Below, one piece after another: positions 24,055-38,390 of a DNA stretch of 39,037 bases (position 1 is its first letter; each line of letters opens with the position of its first letter). The DNA comes from Psilocybe azurescens (lineage: Eukaryota; Basidiomycota; Agaricomycetes; Agaricales; Agrocybaceae): contig JAJIRX010000057.1 of assembly GCA_023853785.1 (NCBI GenBank), positions 1-39,037 on the forward strand, read 5' to 3'. A program made the translations under genes and the position numbers. Under the pieces are notes generated by a model. It was not told the DNA's origin. It did no database searches and saw only the letters and a list, made by a program, of their open reading frames with translations.

Positions 24055-24719
24055 TTTTAAATGAAGGACCCTATGGAATAAAGCAATGAATATAGAAATT
24101 GAATGTATAACATTTCGGGAGCCATACCGCAGGGCGTCTCATCATCTATTTCCATAGCTTCATGCGTCAAGATCCTCTGGTGGAACTGTCTGCTCTTGAA
24201 GGATTAATTCTTTGCGCTTCTAGATCTCGAGCCGTTTTTCTTCAGCTTTCTTGGCGGCCGCGAATTTTTGTGCTGCTTGATTGCGGTATCCGCAGCATTA
24301 TCGAATTTTTGCAACTAGAGGCGTGTTTTTGTGAATGGTCGACCGTTAAAGAAGCTCCCTTTACACCCAGGACAGACACTCTTCTTGGCCATTACAAGAG
24401 ATATAAAAATTTGAGAGTTATCGCATTGGCAGTGATTCAACTTTGATTGTAGTCGCGTCAAAGTCGCGTACTGCCGGTCAACAAACCGTGGGGAAGCGTG
24501 AAGTTGTAACTCTCCCAGTCCTCTCAACAAGCTATAACTCTCGCTCATGAAATGCAAATTCTCAGAGAACTTATAAGTCTCATCGTCAACTAATCAGTAC
24601 GTATGATATTCGACATATGTGGACGAATTTTTGACACCAATTAGCTCTTATAGATCCGTTCACGCTCTCTACCAGCACCAGGAGTACGGACACCGGCACA
24701 AGGACGAGGACACTGCTGA

Positions 24720-25756
24720 TCGATTGAACGGGAAAAGGGGAACGAAATCCAGCGTCGTCGTGCTCGAGAAAGGCTCAGAGATCGGTCAGTTTAATTTCAA
24801 TTCACTATTACAGCTTCACCGTATTAAAGTTCACTGCAGGCTCTCATATACGTCTCTGGTGCTGTGATAGAACCCACAGCGCACTAGATGAACTGCTGCC
24901 GGACTGGACCTCCATGCCCGACCACCCCTTACCCAACCCGCAACCTCCTCGCGAATGCTCTTCCTCACACCGAAAGCCCATTCCCCACCCTCCACAAATG
25001 TCCAACAAGGGTAACTACATCACTTCGCTCTCACAGTTCACTCGATGGCTTGCAGATGTGGCAGAGAACGAATACGGTGTGGAGATATATCCCGGCTTCG
25101 CAGGTGCTCAACTGCTCCTTAGCGACGAACCCGACTCCACCGATCCGTGGGGCAACAAAGTTCGCAGCGTGCAGGATTGGGCTTAAGGAAGTATGGCAGC
25201 GTCGATCCAGAGAAACACAAACCTGGAGAAGTCGTCCACACTCTGGGATGGCCTCTGGACAAGAACACCTACGGCGGTGGATGGGTGTATCACATGGACG
25301 GAGGTCTCGTCAGCTTGGGTCTCGTCATTGGACTAGATTACAAGGTTGAGCTCTTACCGCGAATTCCAAGTGAGTACTGTCCCTCACTTTTCCATCACAA
25401 GGGGGCGCTAACCAACTTGAAGCGCATAAAACACCACCCTACTTCCGGCGCCCTCTTCTCCTCTCCGTTTCTCTTACGCAGCCCGTGTGCTGGACGGCGT
25501 TAACACCGCCAAAATCAAAGGAACACACAGCAGCGATGAAGAAGCGGGATGTTGCTGCTGAAGCTGCCTGGAGCGCTATCCATCCTGCCGAATCTGAATC
25601 CACAGGCGAGGCTATCTCATCTCCTTCCACCTCGCGGCGGCCGATATGTCTTCGTTGCACAAGTCATGGGTGTACCGAGATCTCCACGAAGTCGCAACTT
25701 GGGGCCGTCATTTGGTACGGCGTTTGGGATTATGGGGTGGAATCATCTATTCAGGC
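24720..25756 (+). pseudogene. ETFDH: truncated, broken electron-transfer-flavoprotein:ubiquinone oxidoreductase (ETF-QO)
   Basis: ETF-QO passes electrons from fatty acid and amino acid oxidation to ubiquinone at the inner mitochondrial membrane. Recognisable blocks: VVVLEKGSEIG (about 24750-24783), SGAVIEPT (about 24850), MSNKGNYITSLSQFTRWLAD then VAENEYGVEIYPGFAGA (25000-25110), VDPEKHKPGEVVHTLGWPLD then TYGGGWVYHMDGGLVSLGLV (25201-25330), VAKIKGTH-like NTAKIKGTH (about 25500), and KSWVYRDLHEV (about 25655). The N-terminal FAD-binding glycine motif is missing. About fifty codons are deleted between 25150 and 25190, and several frame breaks occur. A splice-like intron (after GSEIG, ending CTGCAG at about 24840) is kept, as is a GTGAGT donor at about 25370, so this is not a processed retrocopy. 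The segment runs without a gap into SNF5-like sequence near 25757. The functional gene must lie elsewhere. Confidence 0.83.
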
Positions 25757-25831
25757 ATCGAACCTCGTGCCGTCGTATCACTCCCCATCGTCAAAGCAAT
25801 CCGAGACCAGTTTACCGACTTCCGCGTGCGC

Positions 25832-26022
25832 TCGCTCGTCAACATGGACGAAGACGACGGTTCTGACGTAGATACCCACAACGACAACGGAGGAGGTCGG
25901 CGAGCCTGATCCGTGGCTCGTTGGGCGTGGACGATGTATGCATCTGCAGAACCCGCACCTGCAGCATTTGAAGACAGAGGAAGAACATGCGGACGCGGAC
26001 GCCAGCATGTTGGCGGATAACG
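25832..26022 (+). repeat. direct duplication, copy A (SNF5 linker segment)
   Basis: Closely similar to 26417-26760. Shared landmarks are GATACCCACAACGACAAC / GACACCCATAACGACAAC, CTGATCCGTGGCTCGTTG, and GCATCTGCAGAACCCGCACC followed by TGCAGCATTTGAAG. Copy A lacks about 130 bp that copy B has between GTGGACGATG and the GCATCTGCAG block. Confidence 0.85.
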
Positions 26023-26416
26023 AGTTTGATGGCGGGGATGACGGGAAGAAGGTGTGGTTTGGGCCCATACCGTCACTCCGACAGCCACGTCAGTCTAAAC
26101 TATCATGCCAACCTCAACAACAATTGCCACAGGCGAGCCTCATATTCCGCCAGCGCCAACGCACGCGAGAATGACAGTGGCGAGCGCGATAACCAACAGC
26201 GCTTAGCCTCATGAAATCACATCACCGTTGGCATCAGACAGCGTCACTTCTTCTGTATACCCCAGCCCAACGCCCACGAGCACCTCCACGCTCGCCCCTC
26301 TCCCACCTCTCCCCTCAAGCGTCAATCTGAACCCCAAAGCGACCGCCATCACCCTCGTGCCCCTGCTCACTTCCACCAGCACCATCCCGCCACTTTCTCC
26401 CTCCGTGCGCGCACTC

Positions 26417-26760
26417 GGCTTGTCGACATGGGCGAAGGCGACGGCGAGCTCGACGGCTCTGGCGTAGACACCCATAACGACAACGACGGAGGAGGGTCGC
26501 CGACCCTGATCCGTGGCTCGTTGAATGTGGACGATGCAAAGTGGTGGGGCGTATGGAAGCGGCGTGTCAATCGCAGCTTGAGGACGACGGCGAGCATGAG
26601 GAGGACAATAAAACCGCCAAGAGCGAGGCGGGTGGCCGTAGCAAGAAGCGCAAAGCCGGCTTGCAGCTCGTGCATCTGCAGAACCCGCACCTGCAGCATT
26701 TGAAGGCGGAGGAGGAAGATGGCGCGGACGTAGACGCCATCATGTTGGCAGATAACGCCT
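26417..26760 (+). repeat. direct duplication, copy B (SNF5 linker segment)
   Basis: Longer partner of copy A at 25832-26022. Its extra part (about 26537-26665) encodes DDAKWWG..., followed in another frame by GGRSKKRKAGLQL, consistent with the basic linker between the two SNF5 repeats. It then runs directly into the second SNF5 repeat. Confidence 0.85.
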
Positions 26761-27310
26761 GAAGAGTTTGCAGAAGTTTACACTCAGGAACTTGGACTGG
26801 GTGGCGAATTCAAGTATGTTCAAACCCTTTCCTTTCATTCAATGTTATTCATCGTTGATATATTTTTTCAGAACTGCTATTGCCCACTCGATCCAGCGAA
26901 CCAAAAATTACTTTTCCTACGTGGGACACCCATCCGAGCGGCACCGCCCGTGCAAGACGGCGATCTCAAGCAATCCTTCCTACCTAGCCTATCTTCCGGC
27001 GCACGCCCCGTCTCCGAGGTACAGCAGTTCACACCCTTGCTCAACTACCTTTCCGACGGCGGGCTTGAAGCGCACCGAGAAGGAAGCGCGACAAAGACCT
27101 CACCAAAGCGCCCAGGAAGCGCCAACACCCGTGGGGCGCAGGGGCGTTGCCCTTCCCGACCGCGAGCCCATCAGGACCTACCGCACCCCAGCCATCGGCT
27201 TCCCGAGCTCAACGCTGCAACGCTTGCATTGGCCGCTGCAGCCAATGTGCCCATGTTCCGTCGCGTTGCAGCTGCAGCTGCCTCAGTCACGATCGCCATT
27301 GGGCGACAAG

Positions 27311-27726
27311 TCGCAGTGTGGTACTTGTGGTATGTGACCTGTATATGCTTTGTTCGGCGTTCAATTTACTGATAATCATGTACGCTTTTTAGGTGTTTTC
27401 TCGTTATTTTCTTTCTTATCTATCTCTACTACTACCTTTCTTGTTGCACTTTATACGCTGTTACCCCCAGTCAAGCCTTCCTCAGATATTCCCGGCGTTT
27501 GTTTGTCGGATGATATTTGGAAGAAGTACGCCTTGTTATGCTAGCTCCCTGTATCGTAGCCATAGATTTGCGAGGATATGTTAGATTAAAATTGCGCATT
27601 TATTCCTATCTTTTTGTGTTTGACATTGTTAGGCTACCTAGTGTCCGGTAGCTAAAACGCGTCGCGTCCTCCCTCGTCAGCGTCCTCCCTTCTCTTACCC
27701 CCATTCCACTCTCTCTTCACTCTACC
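27311..27726. other. spacer between SNF5 fragment and next gene
   Basis: No gene supported. T-rich sequence follows the truncated SNF5 fragment, then a pyrimidine-rich leader (about 27660-27726) that is probably the promoter or 5' UTR of the gene at 27727. Confidence 0.45.
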
Positions 27727-29878
27727 ATGCCCTCCGACGGCGAATCCGCTTCCAACCCTGAGAGGGCAGAAGTGTCTGATGAGCTAAATACAATCATCGA
27801 GTCCCTCAAAACTGACAAAACCAGGTAAGCCTTTACACTTTCTTTGAATCCGGTCATTTTTGACTCGAAATCTCAGCAACGCGGTCCTCAAGCCCATTTT
27901 GAAGGCAGCTAGATGGATATCACCATCCATTCACATGTATGCCAACCTCACCGCTGTGATATTCACAGGGCTGGGGCTGCTTTCTCAGCTTGGGATGACG
28001 GCGTCTCTCAAAATCAAGAAATGTGAGTGCATGTGTTCTTTTACTTAGTGCTTGGTCTTATCACTGGATGTCTAGTGATAAGGCGGGAGAATATAAGCTC
28101 TCACGAAGCTCTTTTAGAGCTTTGTCCAGATCTTGAAGGCATTATTCTTGCGTGTGATGGCCATAGGGCAGCATTACACAACCTGATCAAATTAGTAAGT
28201 TCTTTTACACATTCTTTTACATATTACTGACACGAAAGGGCCATAGATCCAGAATCAATCACACAGCGCAAGAAACTCTGACCTGGCCTCGCTCAACAGA
28301 GCTATATGCGAGTTTCGCGATGTCTGACCAACGTCTCAAGTACAATGGATCCGACTATCCAATGCCTGCTTGTAAGGGGGAAACGAGGATGGAGCCACCC
28401 CATTTTGGGCCGCTCCTCTATCCATGGTCTTCTTGGGATGAGCTTGGCATTGAGAGAGACGGCACCGTGGACACTAACGAGCTCATGTGAGTTTTCAATA
28501 CTCTTAACACAACAACTAATGATTTGTATCGCTACAGGGATATTATGGATAAAATCGCGAGTGGTGAAGATGCTGTGAGGCGGTCGGAATGGCCTGCTTT
28601 TATGTATGACCCGAATCACCTCTGGATCTCGACGACGACCGTGTTGGTCTCTTTCGAGGCCCTTTATTAGTTATGGTATGGCGCTTTTATTTATGTGGAT
28701 CTGTGCTAACAAAATATATTCAGTCATTCCGAAACAGTACTACAGGCCCACAATCGGCCTTTGAACCGAATGCCAGATCAAAAGGCCGTGCATCAAAAGC
28801 GGTTATGTATCAAGTCGAGGAGGTAAGTGGAAGAATGATCGCATATCACTGTACTCTAGTGAGTTTCTGTTTTTCTTTTATTTTCACAGGTCTGCTAAAG
28901 TATTATACAGGTTCGTCTGGCTCTAAGGGGGCTTGGCTGGGATGATGGATGTGATGGCGACTTGATTATCAAGTTTTCAATCAAAACATTATTTCGATGT
29001 TCGAAAAAATCCTGAAGACCCATGGGTTGTCGAAACCCTTGAATGGTGGAACAGGTACTCATATATTCATCATCTCTTCTTGCACTGACATATCTTTTAT
29101 TTAGACAGGCACCTGGTCTATATAGGTCGACGGCTATCGTTAAGAAGACAAAAAGAAAACCATTGGCCGAAATGGTCGAATTATGGACCCTGTAGCCAGA
29201 AGTGAAGCACAGCGCCAAAAGCTAAAGAGGTAGCCACCGCTGCTTTTGCTGGTCCATCGCTCTCACACCTGCCTATTCCTGCTGCCACCACCCTGCCTGC
29301 TCCTGCTCCTGTGGCCTCGAAGCCCGCTCCTATTGCCACTGTATCCAATCTTGTCATTATGCCCATGTCTTCACAATCCAGACCCGTTTCTATTTCTGAT
29401 TCTGCTGCTCCTGTGTCTGGTAGAGCTCCTCAGGCTGCCACCCCTGCCAATTGTTCACTGATCCCTCAAATTCGCGGTTTTAGTGGCTGCGGAGGAAACT
29501 GAGATACCTGTAGCATCAACTTCAGTAAGTCTATAATTTTTATCTCACTTTTATGTGCTCTCAATCTATTCCGTATAGGCACTCAAAAGACGGGCACCAC
29601 CTCAGAACACTACACTGGTAAGATTTATTTTTCAATGTCCCTTTGTGTGAAACTTAACGGTATCAGGTGTCTGATAGCGACTTATCAGATGCTCCTGACA
29701 CCGAGCCAGAGACTTCAAACAACAAAGGAAAAAAAGAAAGATTTCTCTTGCACAGGCTCGTGCTCCGGCAAGATCCCAACGGTCGCGAAATGGAAGAAAA
29801 CATTAGGTAAGTGGATTAATGCTTTTGTTCAAAACTCTAGACAGCTTACACATATTCAGGTCATCTAATTCGTACTAA
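27727..29878 (+). CDS. DUF6698-like basidiomycete protein of unknown function
   Basis: Function unknown. The start ATG at 27727 is in good context (TACCATGC). Exons fit at 27727-27824, 27877-28022, 28076-28194, 28247-28486, 28538-about 28678, then further pieces to 29524, 29579-29617, 29667-29806 and 29860-29878, all with GT-AG junctions. Blocks: SSHEALLELCPDLEGIILAC; RSEWPAFMYDP; a frame-shifted LDLDDDRVGLFRGPLLVM; TGPQSAFEPNARSKGRASKA; VRLALRGLGWDD; DYQVFNQNIISMFE; DPWVVETLEWWNR; then an Ala/Pro-rich linker and an acidic, then basic tail. The WWN near the end and the 'GPLL..SFR...TGP.SA' pattern recall the DUF6698 family of expanded agaricomycete proteins, from memory only. At least four single-base frame breaks occur (about 28310, 28612, 28963, and the A6 run at 29004-29009). 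It may be functional with sequence errors, or decaying, as its transposon-rich setting would allow. Confidence 0.55.
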
Positions 29879-29899
29879 CTCCTCGTGCTTTCTTTGTCC

Positions 29900-29944
29900 G
29901 CTCGGTTGCTCTGTGCTCGGTTGCTCTGTGCTCGGTTGCTCGGT
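29900..29944. repeat. 15-bp tandem repeat, about three copies
   Basis: The unit GCTCGGTTGCTCTGT is repeated almost perfectly three times just downstream of the DUF6698-like gene stop. The last copy is partial and followed by a related CGGTTATCGGCT. Confidence 0.8.
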
Positions 29945-30409
29945 TATCGGCTACTCTCTGCTATTTACTGCTTTACTTCTGCTTTCGCTATTGCTCTCCT
30001 GCTGCTTTTAATATATATTATGACCGTAGCTTATCTTTTAAATTGCTACCTGTATTGTTATCATATGTTCAATGAATAGTATTGCTACTTCTAACGACTT
30101 CCCTGAGTTGTTGGTGGCTGGTATAACAGTCGAGCATTACATACCTGTGCCATGGAGCTAGCCAATTACAATTAATGACATAGTGATAATTTATTGTAAC
30201 AACATATATACGCACACAATGATTGTATTAAAATCTATGAAATTGTAGGGAATACAATTGCGGTGGAAATTATATTTGAATACATGCAACTAAATCCTTG
30301 CATACCCTCTCATTATGACAAGTCTTATAATTTCTTGTCTCTCTAGCAGCTACTTATACCTAGCGTTAGCCTCATAATCTCTGTATTTATGGTAGGCAAT
30401 TACAACTTT
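29945..30409. other. AT-rich intergenic stretch, no gene seen
   Basis: AT-rich sequence with no reading frame, RNA gene or repeat that I can support. Confidence 0.5.
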
Positions 30410-30739
30410 TTAGTCGCATATAAGAAAGTATATTGGGCGGTCTGTATTACTGGGTTTACCATCATGATTGAAGAACATATCCTTATGTAATGGATCACAT
30501 TTTTCGACCACTTTTGCTGATGAGACGTTCAAAAGCATCAGCCTTGTCAGGCGCTCAGTTGGTGCAATTCTTTCTGCGAGAAAAACATATTCATTGATAG
30601 AGGAGGTGTAGTGGAGAAGTTTTCTTTCAAAAGTAGGCTCCAGATGCTTCCACAGAACAGATATAATGGAATGCAGCGAGTAGTATGAGCATGTGGTAGT
30701 AGACAGAACTGAAGAGTCAGTACTCAGTGGCAGTGCCCA
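30410..30739 (-). CDS. unrecognised open frame, possible last exon of an unknown gene
   Basis: The minus strand is open for about 109 codons to a TAA at 30410-30412. It reads, in part, LHSIISVLWKHLEPTFERKL then LHYTSSINEYVFLAERIAPT. There is no ATG near its start; a splice-acceptor-like CTCTTCAG lies inside its 5' part, so a terminal exon is possible. The mixed hydrophobic and charged composition is protein-like, but no family is recognised. It stands head-to-head with PRP16, whose start codon is 70 bp away, so it may equally be a relic overlapping the PRP16 promoter. Confidence 0.35.
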   Translation of the reverse strand, partial: WALPLSTDSSVLSTTTCSYYSLHSIISVLWKHLEPTFERKLLHYTSSINEYVFLAERIAPTERLTRLMLLNVSSAKVVEKCDPLHKDMFFNHDGKPSNTDRPIYFLICD

Positions 30740-30808
30740 TCAAAAGGTGACATAATTAGTCGAGAATGAGAAGTGCTCTAACTTGACTTTGAACCACGAC
30801 CCATTGCA

Positions 30809-35784
<4,976 letters not shown>

Positions 35785-36345
35785 ATGTATAGATTAACGG
35801 ATAATGCAGCTGCGGATACCCTATTTACGATGACATTTGTACCCTTTACTATAGTAGAACCCTCAGTTCGTTGGCTGACACACTTGCTGATAATCACTTG
35901 CATTTTTTGTCTGATAAGATCAGAACGGATGTTGGGTGTTAGATATGCCGATAATTGACTTGTGGCGCGGGATTCAGATATTGTACATATAAGTAGGTCA
36001 TGGTCATGTCTCGCCGCTCGCAACGGTTTATAAACGTATTTGGTTTCAATGACAACCAGAAGCACAAAGATAGGGGCATATATGGATGCAGTCAAAAACA
36101 AAAGGACGACCTGGTATGTGACATAGTACTCTTAACATACGTGAAAAGAAAAATATCAAGACGACGGACAAGGGTTTAATTGCAGAGGCCAAGCCAGACG
36201 ACCGTCAATCGAAAAATTAGCAATTGAGCATGATCAGCGACGAGATGATGATTGCTAGTTCGACTTCCAATCTTTCTTTTTGTCACTTCCTTTGTCGCCT
36301 CTCTCCGTTTCTTCCCTTCTTCCATCCATCTGTTCTTCTTCCGCG
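35785..36345. other. intergenic between PRP16 and Sel1 gene
   Basis: No supported gene. The first part is presumably the PRP16 3' UTR. The last 80 bp before the Sel1-repeat gene is pyrimidine-rich, as is usual upstream of fungal start codons. Confidence 0.5.
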
Positions 36346-38375
36346 ATGAATCTAATGGCACCACCTTCGTCTTATACTCCCTCAGGTTCGACTTCCAGAC
36401 CTAAATTGGGCTCTAGTGCTTCCGATCCCGGCCCTGCAGCCATTGCATTGAACCACTCAGAGTCTCCTTTAACCAACCTTGTGCGTCGGACGTCTTCGCG
36501 AAGGGCACGCCAGACTGCTACGGCTCTCGACCACCAGCACAAGCAGGATTTGCAGACGCCACCGATTCGAGAGACACGCGAGGATCCATATTTCAATGAA
36601 TCAAATGCCTATAACTATAACTATACACCTCGGTCCTCCTCGCCTCCTCACCAAGAAGAGATCTATGCGTATGCCTACCAGCCCGAGCCTGCGAGTTCTG
36701 CCTCTCAATATGCCTATATTCAACCTGAATCGAACAGTGCAGTGGATAACTACTATTATGAAGACCAGGAATCTTCACAGCGACAGATGGCCAATCTCAG
36801 TCTAAATCCCGATACATCAGGAGATTCTTTGCTCGCATCTAATGGACTCCCGTCTCCATTGCTTCACAGTCATTTTGCACGGGATTCGTATGCTACGGCA
36901 TCAATATCAGACGCGCACTCGTATTGGGATCCCGACTCGTCTGGAGCGCGATCTTCAACGCAGTCTAACTATCGACAGTCATCGAGGAGGGTCACGCGTG
37001 AAGGGGATGGGGATTTTGATGATGAGAGTAGTGAGTACGGTCGTTATCAGTATTTCGCGGACGACACATCAAGCATGTATTCGACAAATGCGTCCCAGGG
37101 CCCTGCCCTAAGGGATTCGTGGCACTCGACGGCGACAGGGGCGACCGTGCGTAGGCCCGACTATTATATCCCCAGTGCAGATATTCGCGGGAAGAATCAG
37201 ATGGTTGGGTCGGTTGTGCCCACGCCTACGGTCGTTGTTACAGAAGAGGGGATAGATGGGACTGAAAGGGTGGTTGAGCGCAGTTCGTCTATGTTGAGAC
37301 CGGGACCCGGACGTGCACCTGTTGTCCAGCCCGTGACGGCAAATTTCTCGAGGCCTGTGCGCGAGAGCAGGCACCCTGGACACGCACAGGGGAGAGGGTT
37401 AAGGTGCAACTACCGCCGGATATGAGGGAGCAGAAGCTGAAGGTGTTGGAGAGGAATGCGCGACGGGCACCATCGCCGAATGAGACACAGCCAACGTCGA
37501 TGATGAGTTCGAGGGTGAACTCGAGACAATCGTTGAAGAGCGTGCAGTCGAACGTTACGGTGAGGGATCAGAAGTTGGCACCCGTGAATTCGCAGCCAAG
37601 AACAGTGGAACCCCGCCTCTGTCACCTGCGAGTCTTTATTCGAGTCATTATTCATATTATCAGTATGAGAGTGCGGCACCATCGCCTGTTGGAGCAGAGT
37701 TTGCGCAATCGACGACCGTTTCCAAGACGCCCCGGCCATCTCTGAAAGTGGCAGAACCAAGCTCGGGACCAAGGACGCCCCAGGACTATCTACAACTTGG
37801 GATCCAACATCACGAAGCAAACCGGTTGGGCGAATCCGCTCGGTGCTTCGAACGGTCGGCGAATGAAGATGGAGGATGTGGAGTAGGAATGCTTATGTAC
37901 GGACTGACGCTCCGGCATGGATGGGGTTGCGCGAAGAATGAGAAGCTGGGGTCTTTCAAGTGGTTGCTCAAGGCGGCGGAGAGTGCTGTAGGCGATCTGG
38001 AGAGTGTGAGGACCGGTGGAAGGACGATTGAGGTGGGAGCTGTGCAGACGGAACTCGTGTTAGCGATCTACGAAGTCGGGCAGTGTTTCTTTCATGGATG
38101 GGGAGTGGTTAAAGACCAGAAGATGGCTGTGGTAAGTTTGCCGACTGAATTTGAAGCTGGTACGGGATGAGATGCTAATAATAGATGCAGAGCTATTACG
38201 CAGTTGCGGCACGACTGGGAGATGGAGATGCTCAAGCTGATCTTGCGTTTTGTTTGGCTAATGGTAAGGGTGTAAGAAGGATAAGAAAGAGGCGGCACGA
38301 TGGTACAGAGAAGCTGTAGCACAGGGGCAAAGTGATGTTGGGTTAGCTTGGATATACAAAGATAAATACCAATAG
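36346..38375 (+). CDS. Sel1-repeat protein with long disordered N terminus
   Basis: Sel1 repeats are TPR-like helical hairpins used as protein-binding scaffolds. The start at 36346 gives MNLMAPPSSYTPSG. About 350 residues of Ser/Tyr/Gln-rich, probably disordered sequence follow (SNAYNYNYTPRSSSPP, RSSTQSNYRQSSRRVTREGD). The C-terminal part has GPRTPQDYLQLGIQHHEANR then LGESARCFERSA, and about three Sel1 repeats: GCGVGMLMYGLTLRHGWGCA; AIYEVGQCFFHGWGVVKDQK; and DAQADLAFCLANGKG with a frame-shifted ARWYREAVAQGQSD. One intron (38132-38190) joins MAV to SYYAVAARLGDG. The frame moves back by one base around 37370, 37590 and 38271, each time consistent with a missing base. The layout resembles fungal Sel1 proteins such as yeast DSF2 and chitin-synthase regulators, but I do not assign it to either. 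It ends at 38375. Confidence 0.83.
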
Positions 38376-38390
38376 ACTAGTCTTTTGCTC

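Larger units (their letters stand above)
19989..24392 (-). mobile_element. Plavaka-type (CACTA superfamily) DNA transposon, transposase gene
   Basis: The minus strand encodes nearly a full-length Plavaka transposase, about 1.3 thousand residues in several exons. In order: an N-terminal zinc ribbon (VCPGCKG..F, 24315-24392); a Pro/Ser-rich segment coded by a short repeat (24009-24054); EPNRFGVFRTYKHGPPVITP (about 23770-23830); HASEEESPHF.LDGIWYRRP (about 23250-23310); the region with the first likely catalytic Asp (YSDSMHITNFGSASLWPIYM, about 22980-23040) followed by FIGNQSKY; CPRCMALKS (about 22515-22545); NLFVPDL.HEFELGVWKAIF (about 22170-22220); METYKLHALFDYA; and VRYYVNM then FVDRDTVMRFRGGGVGH and an acidic tail stopping at 19989. 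Introns such as 20386-20432 splice cleanly. Defects: a TGA (complement of 20867-20869) where relatives have Arg, in-frame stops near the N terminus, and a one-T deficit in the PDLLHE motif. It is probably inactive, though part of the damage may be sequence error. Terminal repeats were not located. Confidence 0.88.
25757..27310 (+). pseudogene. SNF5: rearranged fragments of SNF5 (SWI/SNF chromatin remodelling subunit)
   Basis: SNF5 (SMARCB1/INI1) is a core SWI/SNF subunit with two SNF5 repeats. The clearest block is the second repeat: TPEEFAEVYTQELGLGGEFK (26755-26812), a 60-70 bp intron (GTATGT...TTTCAG, to about 26870), then TAIAHSI and, after frame breaks, VQDGDLKQSFLPSLSSGARP (about 26950-27010), FTPLLNYLSDG, RREPIRTYRTP-like sequence (PDREPIRTYRTPAIGFP) and ELNAATLALAAAANVP (about 27210-27255). 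Upstream, IVKAIRDQFTDFRVR (about 25790-25835) resembles the tail of the first repeat, and an acidic linker (DVDTHNDN) is present twice. Between the two linker copies, VNLNPKATAITLVPLLTSTS (26311-26370) looks like a more N-terminal SNF5 segment out of order. Sequence joining repeat 1 to repeat 2 is missing. The repeat-2 identification is firm; the rest is inferred. Confidence 0.75.

Noticed and set aside
19300..24900. CACTA/CACTG-type terminal inverted repeats bounding the Plavaka element
   Set aside because: I looked for CACTA-like ends and their complements on both flanks and found no convincing matching pair by eye.
25485..25909. Three overlapping plus-strand frames as separate small genes
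   Set aside because: Each carries pieces of the same ETFDH or SNF5 homology in turn, so they are frame-broken parts of the mosaic, not genes.
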